From Streptomyces sp. NBC_00690 (GTDB lineage Bacteria > Actinomycetota > Actinomycetes > Streptomycetales > Streptomycetaceae), in assembly GCF_036226685.1 (NCBI RefSeq), contig NZ_CP109009.1, positions 8,397,501 through 8,461,500 on the forward strand: a DNA stretch of 64,000 bases, written 5' to 3'. The notes under the pieces are model-generated. The model worked only from the letters and a program-made list of their open reading frames with translations, did no database searches and was not told the origin of the DNA. This document shows positions 1 to 12,700 of the stretch, piece by piece; within the stretch, counting starts at the first letter, position 1; each line of letters opens with the position of its first letter. The position numbers and the translations under genes are program-made.

Positions 1-1
1 A

Positions 2-3000
2 GCCCAGTCGATGCCGACAACGGCCGATGTCGGGTTGTCCCTGGCGGCCGGCCGAGCCGCACTGGAACACCGCGCCGCCCTCGTGGGCACCGACCCCGAA
101 GATCTGCTACGAGCACTTGCCGCCCTGGCCGCCGATGAGCGTACGGAGGGAGCGGCGCAGGTCGTCGTCGGCAGCGTCCAGGACACTGCTGCACCTGCGT
201 TTGTGTTTTCGGGGCAGGGGAGTCAGTGGTGGGGTATGGGGCGTGGGTTGTATGAGTTGTTCCCGGTGTTTGCGGATGTGTTTGACACTGTGTGTGTCGG
301 GTTGGATGGGTTGTTGGGGTGTTCGTTGCGGGAGGTGTTGTTTGAGGGTGATGGGTCAGGGTTGGCTGGTACGGGGTTGACTCAGCCTGCGTTGTTTGTG
401 GTGGAGGTGGCGTTGTGTGGGTTGTTGGGGTCGTGGGGTGTGGTTCCTGCTGTGGTGGCGGGTCACTCGGTGGGTGAGTTCGCTGCCGCGTATGTGGCGG
501 GTGTGGTGTCGTTGGAGGATGCGTGCCGGTTGGTGGCGGCTCGTGGCCGGTTGATGGAAGACCTTCCGCCCGGTGGGGTGATGGTCGCGGTCGAAGCCTC
601 CGAAGCCGACGTCCTCCCACTCCTGGCCGGTCTGGAGGACCGGGTCGGGATTGCGGCGGTCAATAGCCCCACCTCGATCGTGCTCTCCGGCGCGGAGGAT
701 GCGGTCACCGCGGTCGTGGAACAGTTGGGGGATCGTCGTTCGAAGGCGCTGACCGTCTCCCATGCTTTCCATTCACCGTTGATGGATCCGATGCTGGATG
801 CGTTCCGTACGGTCGCGGAGAGTGTCACCTTCCATGAGCCGACCGTGCCGATCGTGTCCACGGTCACCGGCCGCCCGATCACCGCGGGGGAGATGTCGAA
901 CCCGAACTATTGGGTCGAGCACATCCGCCAGCCGGTCCGTTATGCGGATGCGGTGCAGTCGCTGGCTGAGCAGGGTGTGAATGTGTTCCTTGAGGTCGGC
1001 CCTGGCGGAGTCCTGACCGGGTTGACGCAAACCAACCTCGACCATGCAACAGCCATCCCGACCCTCCGCCCCAACACTGCCGAAGACCTCTCCCTCACCA
1101 CCGCACTGGCTCACCTCCACGTCCACGGCACTGTCATCGACTGGCCCGCCTTCTACACCGGCCGTGGCGCCCAACTCGTCGACCTCCCCACCTACCCCTT
1201 CCAACACCAGCACTACTGGCTACGGGTCCCGCCCCAGTTCGACACCGAGGCCATCGGTGTCACGGACACCGATCATCCGATGCTGGGGGCGACCGTCATG
1301 CTCCCCGACGGCGGTATGGTCCTCACCGGCAGACTGTCCTTGGCCACCCATCCTTGGCTCGCCGATCACGCCTTCGCCGGGGTGGTTCTCGTACCCGGAA
1401 CGGCCTTCGTAGAGCTGGCCCTGCGCGCTGGCCGTGAGGCCGGTTGCGACCTGCTCGAAGAAATCACCTTGGAAGCCCCGCTCGTTCTGCCAGAACACGG
1501 AGGAGCCCAGCTCCGTCTGGCTGTGGGAGCCGCGGATGAGGCCGGCCGCCGAACTCTGACCCTGCACTCGCGGTCTGACGCCGACCCCACCAACACGGTG
1601 TGGACCAGACACACCAGTGGCTCCCTGGCCCTCGACCAACAGCAGCACACCGCGGCCGATTTGACCGTATGGCCACCCCGAGGAGCCGAAGAGGTCGACA
1701 CCCAGAACCTCTACGACCAACTTGACACGATCGGCTTCGGATACGGCCCGGTCTTCCGAGGGCTGAAGGCCGCGTGGCGGCAGGGAAACACCCTGTTCGC
1801 GGAGGCAGCCCTCCCCGAAGACGCAGCTACGGAAGCCTCCGCATACGGACTCCATCCGGCCCTGCTGGATGCTGCCCTCCACGCCTCATGGCTCGGTCTG
1901 CTCTCCGGGTCCGAAACGGGGCAGGGACTGCTCCCCTTCTCCTGGGGCGAAGTGCGGCAGTCGGCAGTCGGCGCCGACACCGTACGGATCGAACTCACCC
2001 CGGTGGGAACGGACACCATGTCCGTCCTGATCGCTGACGGGTCCGGACAACCCATCGCATCGATCGGCAGTCTCGTCCTACGCCCTGTGACGGCCGAACA
2101 ACTGAAGCCCACCGCATCAATCGAGCAGGATGCGCTGTTCCGCCTGGACTGGGTCCAGGGTGAACCGGGCACCCCCCATGCGTCCACCCGGCTCATCAAT
2201 CTCGCCGATCTCAACCCCGCTGACGCAGTACCGGAAACCGACTTCGTCATCGCCAGGATCGCAACGGCTACCGACGAATCCTCGGAGCTGGCATCAACTG
2301 CCCAGACCATTCGGGCCACCACTCACCGAACCCTCCGGCTCCTTCAGGAATGGTTGACGGACACGCGCTTCGACTCGGCGCGACTCGTCCTGGTCACCCA
2401 TCGCGCGGTCGCCGTCTCTGCCGAGGAGCGCTCGACACTCGATCCTGCCCAGGCCGCGGTCTGGGGGCTGGTGCGCGCGGCTCAGTCGGAGAACCCCGCT
2501 CGCTTCATCCTCGTGGACACCGACGACGATGACCTGTCGTCCCTCCACCCGGCGCTAGCCATGGAGGAGCCGCAGATCGCCATGCGCTCCGGCCGCATCC
2601 TTCTGCCCCGTCTCACCAGGGCGACCCATAGTGAGGCCGAGGGCACGGACAGCACGTTCCCGGCTGAGGGCACCACTCTCATCACCGGAGCGACCGGTAC
2701 GTTGGGCCGCCTCCTCGCCCGTCATCTGGTGACGACGCATGGGGTGCGACACCTGGTACTGGCGAGCCGTCGAGGCCCGGACGCCGTGGGCTCCGCGGAG
2801 TTCACCGAGGAGCTCACAGCGCTGGGAGCCGAGGCCATCACCGTGGCCTGTGACATCGCCGACCGTACGGAACTGGGCGCCCTGCTCGATGCCATCCCAG
2901 CCGAGCACCCGTTGACCGCCGTGGTGCACGTCGCGGGAGTGACGGACGACGGCACCATCGGCGCACTCACTTCCGATCGACTCGACAGTGTGTTCCGCCC

Positions 3001-3760
3001 GAAGGTCGACGCGGCACTCAATCTCCACGAGCTCACCTCCAGCCTCGACCTCTCCGCATTCGTCCTGTTCTCCTCCATCTCGGCCACCCTCGGCGGGGCA
3101 GGGCAGGGGAACTACGCCGCCGCCAATGCCTATCTGGACGCTCTGGCCCAACAGCGCCGGGCAGCCGGACTGCCCGCCGTATCGCTGGCCTGGGGACTCT
3201 GGGCCGATGACAGCGGCATGACGGGTGTGCTCGACACCGCGGATCATGCGCGTATCCGCCGGATGGGCCTCCTCTCCATGGACTCCGCACAGGGCCTCGC
3301 CCTGTTCGACGCGGCCTGCCTGAGCCGGGAGGACGTTCTCTACCCGGCTGCTCTGGACAAGTCAGGTCTTCGAACACAGGCTGCCGAGGGTCGAGTCCCC
3401 GCACTACTTCGCGGACTCGTGAAGGCACCGATGCGGATCTCCCGGGCCACGCGGGGTGGCGTCACGCCGGGCGGGATCGCCGACCGGGCCGCCACCTTCG
3501 CGGACGATCTGGTCGCACTGCCGGAAGCCGAACAGGACCGTCTGCTGATGGACCTGGTGCGCCGTCAGATAGCGAATGTCCTCGGTCACACCTCTCCGAA
3601 CGAGATCGAACCCGGGCGGGCCTTCAAGGAACTCGGCTTCGACTCGCTCACCGCCGTGGAACTCAGGAACCTGCTGAATGCCGCGACCGGCACTCGCCTG
3701 CCCGCCACGCTCGTCTTCGATCACCCCACCCCCATCGCTCTCACTCGATTTCTCCGCAGC
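2..3760 (+). other. PKS module 1 (partial): AT(malonyl)-DH-KR-ACP
   Basis: The KS is outside the window. AT cassette 197-1222, DH 1274 to about 2105 (HAFAGVVLVP; HPALLDAALH), KR Rossmann core from 2669 with VTDDG in the LDD position (B-type) and GNYAAAN catalytic Tyr, ACP about 3550-3760 with the phosphopantetheine Ser at 3644-3646. Expected outcome is one alkene from malonate. The AT cassette ends in QHQHYW, a tail otherwise seen only in the DH-less modules 7, 9 and 11. Confidence 0.93.
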
Positions 3761-6700
3761 GAGATCCTGGGCGACCGATCGGCACCGGCCCCTTCGGGGA
3801 GTCCTGTCCCCAACCTTCCCGAGTCGACCTCCGCGGTCGGGGATGAGCTGATGGCGATTGTGGGGATGAGTTGCCGGTATCCGGGGGGTGTGCGGTCGCC
3901 GGAGGACTTGTGGCGGTTGGTGAGTGAGGGTGGCGATGCCGTGGGTGGGTTCCCGGGTGATCGTGGGTGGGATCTGGAGGCTTTGTACCATCCTGACCCT
4001 GATCATGCTGGGACGAGCTACACCCGAGAAGGCGGCTTCCTCCATGACGCCGCCCAGTTCGATCCCGACTTCTTCGAAATCTCGCCGCGTGAGGCGCTGG
4101 CGATGGATCCGCAGCAGCGGTTGCTGCTGGAGACGTCCTGGGAGGCGTTCGAACGGGCGGGAATCGATCCGTCGTCGGTACGTGGTTCCCGTACGGGTGT
4201 TTTCGCCGGCGTGATGTACCACGACTACGGCTCTCGACTCTCCACCGCACCTGAAGGGCTTGAGGGCTATCTAGTCAATGGCAGCGCGGGAAGCATCGCC
4301 TCCGGTCGTGTTGCCTACACGTTTGGTCTTGAGGGGCCTGCGGTGACGGTGGATACGGCGTGTTCTTCGTCGTTGGTGGCGTTGCATTTGGCGGCGCAGT
4401 CGTTGCGGCAGGGTGAGTGTGAGATGGCGTTGGTGGGTGGTGTCACCGTGATGGCGACGCCGAACACGTTTGTGGAGTTCAGTCGGCAGCGTGGGTTGGC
4501 TGTTGATGGTCGGTGCAAGGCGTTCTCGGCGGCTGCGGATGGTACGGGTTGGGCTGAGGGTGTGGGGATGCTGTTGGTGGAGCGGTTGTCGGATGCTCGT
4601 CGGCTGGGGCATCGGGTGTTGGCTGTGGTGCGGGGTTCTGCGGTGAATCAGGATGGTGCGTCGAATGGTCTTACTGCGCCGAATGGTCCTGCGCAGCAGC
4701 GGGTGATTCGGCAGGCGTTGGCGAATGCCGGTCTGGGTTCTGCTGATGTGGATGTGGTGGAGGCGCACGGTACGGGTACGTCGCTGGGCGACCCGATCGA
4801 GGCGCAGGCGCTACTGGCGACCTATGGTCAGGACCGCCCCGCGGATCGTCCTCTCCTTCTCGGCTCACTGAAGTCGAACATTGGTCATACGCAGGCGGCT
4901 GCGGGTGTGGCGGGTGTGATCAAGATGGTGATGGCGATGCGGCATGGTGTCGTGCCGCGTACGTTGCATGTGGATGAGCCGTCACCGCATATCGACTGGT
5001 CGGCGGGGGCCGTCGAGCTGATAACCGAGCCGGTGGAATGGGCAGTCGAGGGGCGTCCTCGTCGGGCGGGGGTGTCCTCCTTCGGAGTGAGCGGCACCAA
5101 CGCCCACGTCGTCATCGAACAAGCCCCAGAGGCCGAACCAGAGCCCGAATCTGATTCCACAAAGGTGCCTGCCCAGGGCACCGCCACTGCTTGGCTCCTA
5201 TCAGCTGAGACTGAGCAGGCACTTCGTGCACAAGCACAGCGCCTGCTGGCGCACATGGCTGAGCATCAAGATGCCCGACTGGTCGATGTGGGCCTCTCTC
5301 TTGCGACATCAAGGGCAGCACTGGGCCACCGGTCCGTGGCAATCGGAGCTGGCCACGATGAGTTGATGGAAGGCATCGAGGCCATCGCGGCGGGGCGAAC
5401 CAACCCTCAAGCTGTGCAACGCACGGACCCCTCGAAGGGACTCATCGGCGGGGCGGAAAAGCCCGCATTTGTGTTTTCGGGGCAGGGTAGTCAGTGGTGG
5501 GGTATGGGGCGTGGGTTGTATGAGTTGTTCCCGGTGTTTGCGGATGTGTTTGACACTGTGTGTGTCGGGTTGGATGGGTTGTTGGGGTGTTCGTTGCGGG
5601 AGGTGTTGTTTGAGGGGGATGGGTCGGGGTTGGCTGGTACGGGGTTGACGCAGCCTGCGTTGTTTGTGGTGGAGGTGGCGTTGTGTGGGTTGTTGGGGTC
5701 GTGGGGTGTGGTTCCTGCTGTGGTGGCGGGTCATTCGGTGGGTGAGTTCGCTGCGGCGTATGTGGCGGGTGTGGTGTCGTTGGAGGATGCGTGCCGGTTG
5801 GTGGTGGCTCGTGGCCGGTTGATGGAGGACCTTCCGTCGGGTGGGGTGATGGTCGCGGTCGAAGCCTCTGAAGCCGACGTCCTCCCGCTCCTGGCCGGTC
5901 TGGAGGATCAGGTCGGGATCGCGGCGGTCAATAGCCCCACCTCGATCGTGCTCTCCGGCACGGAGGATGCGGTCACCGCGGTCGTAGAACAGCTGGGGGA
6001 CCGGCGCTCGAAGGCACTGACCGTCTCCCATGCCTTCCATTCACCGTTGATGGATCCGATGCTGGACGCCTTCCGTACGGTCGCGGAGAGCGTCACCTTC
6101 CATGAGCCGACCGTTCCGATCGTCTCCACCGTCACCGGCCGCCCGATCACCACCGGCGAGATGTCAAACCCCGAGTACTGGGTCCAGCACATCCGCCAAC
6201 CCGTCCGCTACGCGGATGCGGTCCAGGCCCTGGCTGAGCAGGGGGTGAGTGTCTTCCTTGAGGTCGGCCCTGGCGGAGTCCTGACCGGGCTGACGCAAAC
6301 CAACCTCGACCATGCAACCGCCATCCCGACCCTCCGCCCCAACACCGCGGAAGACCTCTCCCTCACCACGGCACTCGCGCACCTCCACGTCCATGGCACT
6401 GTCATCGACTGGCCCGCCTTCTACACCGGCCGCGGCGCCCAGCTCATCGACCTCCCCACCTACCCCTTCCAACGCGACCGCTACTGGCTGGATGTTCCGG
6501 CTCCCCGCGGTGGTATCGCTGCCGCAGGGCTGACCGCGACCCATCACGAGCTCCTCGGCGCCATGACCGTAATGCCCGATGGCGGAGGATCCCTGTTCTC
6601 GGGCCGCCTCTCCCTCACTACGCATCCGTGGCTAGCTGACCACTCCGTATCCGGAGTGTGCCTGCTGCCCGGCACAGCCTTCCTGGAGATGTGCATCCAA

Positions 6701-9700
6701 GCAGGCGACGAGCTCGGCTGCGGTCGTGTGGATGAGCTCACCCTCGCCGCACCGCTTGTGCTTCCCGACACCGGAGCGGTCCAGCTCCGTCTGATCGTCG
6801 GCATCTCGGCCGACCAGAGCGCCCGGCGTACGGTCAAGGTCTACTCCCGACCCGAAGGCTCGACCGATGCCGAGCCAGAGAGCCCGTGGATCTGCCACGC
6901 CACAGGCTTCCTCACCCCCGACACCGATCGCCACTACGCCATGACCGGCCGCGGCACCGATGGTTCAGCGGAGGAATGGCCTCCCATCGGTGCGACTGTC
7001 GTGGATCTCGACGGCAGCTACCAGCAGCTCGCCGCGTCCGGTTTCGTATACGGACCGGTCTTCCAGGGACTGCGGCAGCTCTGGCGGCGAGGCGAAGAGC
7101 TCTTTGCCGAGGTCGCCTTGCCACAAGGTGCCTCCGTCGACGGTTTCGCCCTTCACCCTGCCCTGCTCGATGCAACGCTGCACGCCCTGGGGGCAGCCGA
7201 CTTCCTGACGGCGGGCCATGAAGGACGGCTTCCGTTCGCCTGGAACGGGGTCAGTGTGTACGCCACGGGAGCCGAAGCCGTAAGAGTCAGGCTGCCGCAT
7301 GCCGTTGAAGGCTCCGATTCAATCTCGCTGTGGATCACCGACGGTGTGGGATCGGTGGTTGCATCCGTCGACTCCCTCACACTGCGCACGGTGGATCCAG
7401 AGCAACTGAAGGCGGCTTCTGATCCTCACCGCGACTCACTGTTCCGCATCGAATGGGAGCAACACGAACCATCGACCACGGATACCCCCGTACCCGTGGC
7501 AGTGCTCGACACCCTGTCGGAACTCGGCTCCGCCCAGACCTCGGCGGCCGAGATGGTGGCGATTCGCGTTGCTGGGGCCGGGTCGGAATCCGACTTCCTC
7601 TGCTCAGCCCCCGTACAGAGCGTGTTGCCCCTCCTCCAAGAGTGGTTGGCCGAGGAGAGGTTTGCGGCCTCCCGACTGCTGGTGATGACGCGACGCGCCG
7701 TAGCGGTTTCCTCCTCCCACAAGGACGGTACGGCAGCCGACGTCGACATGGGGCAGGCTGCAGTCTGGGGACTGGTGCGTTCTGCTCAGTCGGAGAACCC
7801 CGGCCGCTTCACCCTGGTCGACTGCGACACCGACGACACAACACTCCTGTCGGAAGCGGCGGCGACGGGTGAACCGCAGATCGCGATCCGTGAAGGCCGC
7901 CTGCTCGTGCCACGTCTCGCACGCATCGACGCGGGATCACGCACCGGTTCGGGGACTCCTTCCAAGGCAACCACGTTCTCCTCCACGGGTACGGTTCTGA
8001 TCACCGGAGCGTCCGGCACACTCGGCAGGCTCATTGCCCGCCATCTGGTGACGACGCATGGGGTGCGGCACCTGGTACTGGCGAGCCGTCGAGGCCCGGA
8101 CGCCGAAGGGGCCCAGCACTTCATCGCCGAGTTGGAAGGGCTAGGTGCCCATGCAGCTGCGGTCAGCTGCGATGTCGCTGACCGGGCCGCGCTGGTCGAA
8201 CTGCTGGCCACCATCCCCGCCGATCGTCCCCTGACCGGAATTGTCCATGCCGCCGGTGTCGTGGACGACGGCACCCTGCCGACCCTTACCCCAGAGAGCA
8301 TCGACCGGGTCTTCGGACCCAAGGCGATAGCCGCGATGAACCTTCATGAGCTGACTCTGGGCCTGGAGCTCTCCGCCTTCGTTCTCTTCTCGTCCGCGGC
8401 CGGCACGCTCGGAAGCGCCGGCCAGGGAAACTACGCCGCCGCGAACTGTGTCCTCGACGCTCTGGCAGAATCGCGACGAGCCGCGGGTATGCCCGCGCTG
8501 TCGATGGCTTGGGGGCTGTGGGCCGAATCCAGCACGCTCACCGAAGACCTGGCGGACGCTGACCGCCACAGGATCAGCCGCTCAGGACTGATCGCCTTCC
8601 AGGCCGAAAAGGGCTTGGCCCTCTTCGACGAGGCAAGCCGCTCCGCACTGCCCGTTGTGATCCCGGTCCAGCTCGACATGGGGACGCTCCAGACACAGGC
8701 ACAAAATGGAACGCTGTCCCCGGTACTTCGTCGGCTGGTGCGGACTCCTGCGCGCCGCATGCTTGACGCGACTTCCGAGTCGGTGGGTGCGCTCTCCCTG
8801 GTCCAGCGGCTCAACGCCCTGGCACCGGCCGAGCAGTATCACCTCGTCCTGGACCTGGTACGGACACAGATTGCGGCGGTGCTCGGCCACCAGACCGATA
8901 CCGGGATCGTGGCGGACCGCCAATTCAAGGAGCTCGGGTTCGACTCGCTGACCGCTGTGGAGCTGCGCAACACGCTGAACACCGCTACGGGACTCCGACT
9001 CAACGCGACCCTCGTGTTCGACCACCCGACACCCGAGGCGCTGTCCCGCTTCCTTCTGGCCGAACTCGTCACATCGAATGCCTCTGGCGCATTGGTGAAC
9101 ACCCCGGTATCCCTGCCGGTCGGGGATGAGCTGATGGCGATTGTGGGGATGAGTTGCCGGTATCCGGGGGGTGTGCGGTCGCCGGAGGACTTGTGGCGGT
9201 TGGTGAGTGAGGGTGGCGATGCCGTGGGTGGGTTCCCGGGTGATCGTGGGTGGGATCTGGAGGCTTTGTACCATCCTGACCCTGATCATGCTGGGACGAG
9301 CTACACCCGAGAAGGCGGCTTCCTCTACGGAGCGGGTGAATTTGACCCGTCGTTCTTCGGAATCTCGCCGCGTGAGGCGCTGGCGATGGATCCGCAGCAG
9401 CGGTTGCTGCTGGAGACGTCGTGGGAGGCGTTCGAACGGGCGGGCATCGATCCGTCGTCGGTACGTGGTTCCCGTACGGGCGTCTTCGCCGGCGTGATGT
9501 ACCACGACTACGCCTCCCAGCTCGGGCAGGTGATACCGGACGGAGTCGAAGGACATCTGGGCATGGGCACGTCCGGCAGCGTGGCTTCCGGGCGGTTGTC
9601 GTACACGTTTGGTCTTGAGGGGCCTGCGGTGACGGTGGATACGGCGTGTTCTTCGTCGTTGGTGGCGTTGCATTTGGCGGCGCAGTCGTTGCGGCAGGGT

Positions 9701-12700
9701 GAGTGTGAGATGGCGTTGGTGGGTGGTGTCACCGTGATGGCGACGCCGAACACGTTTGTGGAGTTCAGTCGGCAGCGTGGGTTGGCTGTTGATGGTCGGT
9801 GCAAGGCGTTCTCGGCGGCTGCGGATGGTACGGGTTGGGCTGAGGGTGTGGGGATGCTGTTGGTGGAGCGGTTGTCGGATGCTCGTCGGCTGGGGCATCG
9901 GGTGTTGGCTGTGGTGCGGGGTTCTGCGGTGAATCAGGATGGTGCGTCGAATGGTCTTACTGCGCCGAATGGTCCTGCGCAGCAGCGGGTGATCCGCCAG
10001 GCGCTGGCGAACGCGCGGTTGAGCTCGGCTGATGTGGATGTGGTGGAGGCGCACGGTACGGGTACGTCGCTGGGCGACCCGATCGAGGCGCAGGCGCTAC
10101 TGGCGACCTATGGTCAGGACCGCCCCGCGGATCGTCCTCTCCTTCTCGGCTCACTGAAGTCGAACATTGGTCATACGCAGGCTGCTGCGGGTGTGGCGGG
10201 TGTGATCAAGATGGTGATGGCGATGCGGCATGGTGTGGTGCCGCGTACGTTGCATGTGGATGAGCCGTCTCCGCATATCGACTGGTCGGCGGGGGCCGTC
10301 GAGCTGGCTACCGAGCCGCTGGAATGGGCAGCAGTTGAGGGGCGTCCTCGTCGGGCGGGGGTTTCCTCCTTCGGAGTGAGCGGCACCAACGCCCACGTCG
10401 TCATCGAACAAGCCCCAGAGGCTGAGCGACCGGTGAACGCCCCTGAGTCGGGACCGTTGTCAGACGTGGTCACATGGGTTCTCTCCGCGAAGGAAGAGGA
10501 CAGCCTGAGGACACAGGCGCAACGCCTGGCTGCGCATCTAGACGCCCACCCCCAGGTGCAGTCAGCTGACGTCGGGCTGACTCTGGCAACATCGCGAGCG
10601 GTGCTGGAACAGCGCGCGGCCATCGTGGGCACCGATCGTGGTGCCTTGTTGGCCGGACTGATGGCCATCGCCTCAGGTCAGGTGACTGACGGAGTGATCC
10701 GGGGCGACTCTGAGCGCTCACTGAACCGGCTGGCGTTTGTGTTTTCGGGGCAGGGGAGTCAGTGGTGGGGTATGGGGCGTGGGTTGTATGAGTTGTTCCC
10801 GGTGTTTGCGGATGTGTTTGACACTGTGTGTGTCGGGTTGGATGGGTTGTTGGGGTGTTCGTTGCGGGAGGTGTTGTTTGAGGGTGATGGGTCGAGGTTG
10901 GCTGGTACGGGGTTGACTCAGCCTGCGTTGTTTGTGGTCGAGGTGGCGTTGTGTGGGTTGTTGGGGTCGTGGGGTGTGGTTCCTGCTGTGGTGGCGGGTC
11001 ATTCGGTGGGTGAGTTTGCTGCCGCGTATGTGGCGGGTGTGGTGTCACTGGAGGATGCGTGCCGGTTGGTGGTGGCTCGTGGCCGGTTGATGGAGGACCT
11101 TCCGGCTGGTGGGGTGATGGTCGCGGTCGAAGCCTCCGAAGCCGACGTCCTCCCGCTCCTGGCCGGTCTGGAGGACCGGGTCGGGATTGCGGCGGTCAAT
11201 AGCCCCACCTCGATCGTGCTCTCCGGCGCGGAGGATGCGGTCACCGCAGTCGTGGAACAGTTGGGGGACCGTCGTTCGAAGGCGCTGACCGTCTCCCATG
11301 CTTTCCATTCACCGTTGATGGATCCGATGCTGGACGCGTTCCGCACGGTCGCGGAGAGCGTCACCTTCCATGAGCCGACTCTGCCGATCGTGTCCACCGT
11401 CACCGGACGCCCGATCACCACAGGCGAGATGTCGAACCCCGAGTACTGGGTCGAGCACATCCGCCAGCCGGTCCGCTATGCCGATGCGGTCCAGGCACTG
11501 GCCGAGCAGGGCGTGAGCGTGTTCCTTGAGGTCGGACCTGGCGGAGTCCTGACCGGGCTGACCCAAACCAACCTCGACCACGCAACAGCCATCCCGACCC
11601 TCCGCCCGAACACCGCCGAAGACCTCTCCGTAGCCACCGCCCTCGCCCACCTCCACGTCCACGGCACCCCCATCGACTGGCCCGCGTTCTACACCGGCCG
11701 TGGTGCCCAACTCATCGACCTCCCCACCTACCCCTTCCAACGCAACCGCTACTGGCTGGAGTCAGGCCCAGCCGTGAGCGATGTGGCCTCGTTCGGGCTC
11801 GCCTCAGCCGGCCACCCCCTGCTCGGTGCGACTGCAGTGCTCGCCAACGGTGATGGAGCGCTGCTGACAGGTCGGTTGTCCCTCGACACCCATCCTTGGC
11901 TCGCCGAACACATGGTCAATGGCGTTGTATTGCTGCCCGGAACCGCCCTGCTGGAACTGGCCGTGCAGGCCGCCTCCGAGGTGGGATTCGACCGAGTGGA
12001 TGAGCTCGTCCTAGGCGCTCCGCTGCTTCTACCCGATCGAGGGTCCTCGCAATTCCAAGTCGTTGTCGGTGGGCCGGACGAGGCAGGCCGTCGTGCCGTG
12101 AGCATCCACTCGCGCACGGAGAGGGACAGCGGCGCCGAATGGCTTCGCCACGCGACGGGCTACCTGTCCGACGCCAAGCTCCAAGCCCCAGATCCGAGCG
12201 ATCAGGCCGTTCAGGAACCGGACGGTCCGTCATTCTTGAACGGATCCAACGACTGGCCAACCCATGACTCCGAGTCGATGAACATCGACGGTGTGTATGA
12301 GCGGTTGTCCGATCTTGGGTTTGGCTATGGTCCGTTGTTCCAGGGGTTGCGGGGGGTTTGGCGTCGGGGTTCCGATGTGTTTGCTGAGGTGGCGTTGCCT
12401 GAGGGGACGGTGGTTGATGGGTTTGGTGTGCATCCGGCGCTGTTGGACTCGGCTTTGCATGCCCTCGGTGTGTCTGGGGTGTTGGAGGACACCGGGCAGG
12501 GGCGCATTCCCTTCTCGTGGAGCGGGGTACAGCTCACCGCGACCGGTGCCACCCGACTACGAGTCAAAATAACCTCAACTGGAGCAGACAAGGTCGCTCT
12601 GACCGCCATCGAGCCGTCGGGGCAGACGGTGATCACCGTGGACTCTCTTGTGCTGAGGCCGGTCTCGCCCGAGCAACTGGATCAGGCGCGGGGGCAACAG

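Noticed and set aside
11..13. ATG at base 11 as the start of PKS A
   Set aside because: The frame is open to the window edge and the residues belong to a KS-AT linker; a PKS module would not start there.
8582..10054. 490-codon Arg/His-rich open frame on the minus strand
   Set aside because: The same Arg/His-rich peptide recurs antisense to each homogenised KS (for example 20396-21178, 46285-46971). It is simply the complement of the repeated KS block.
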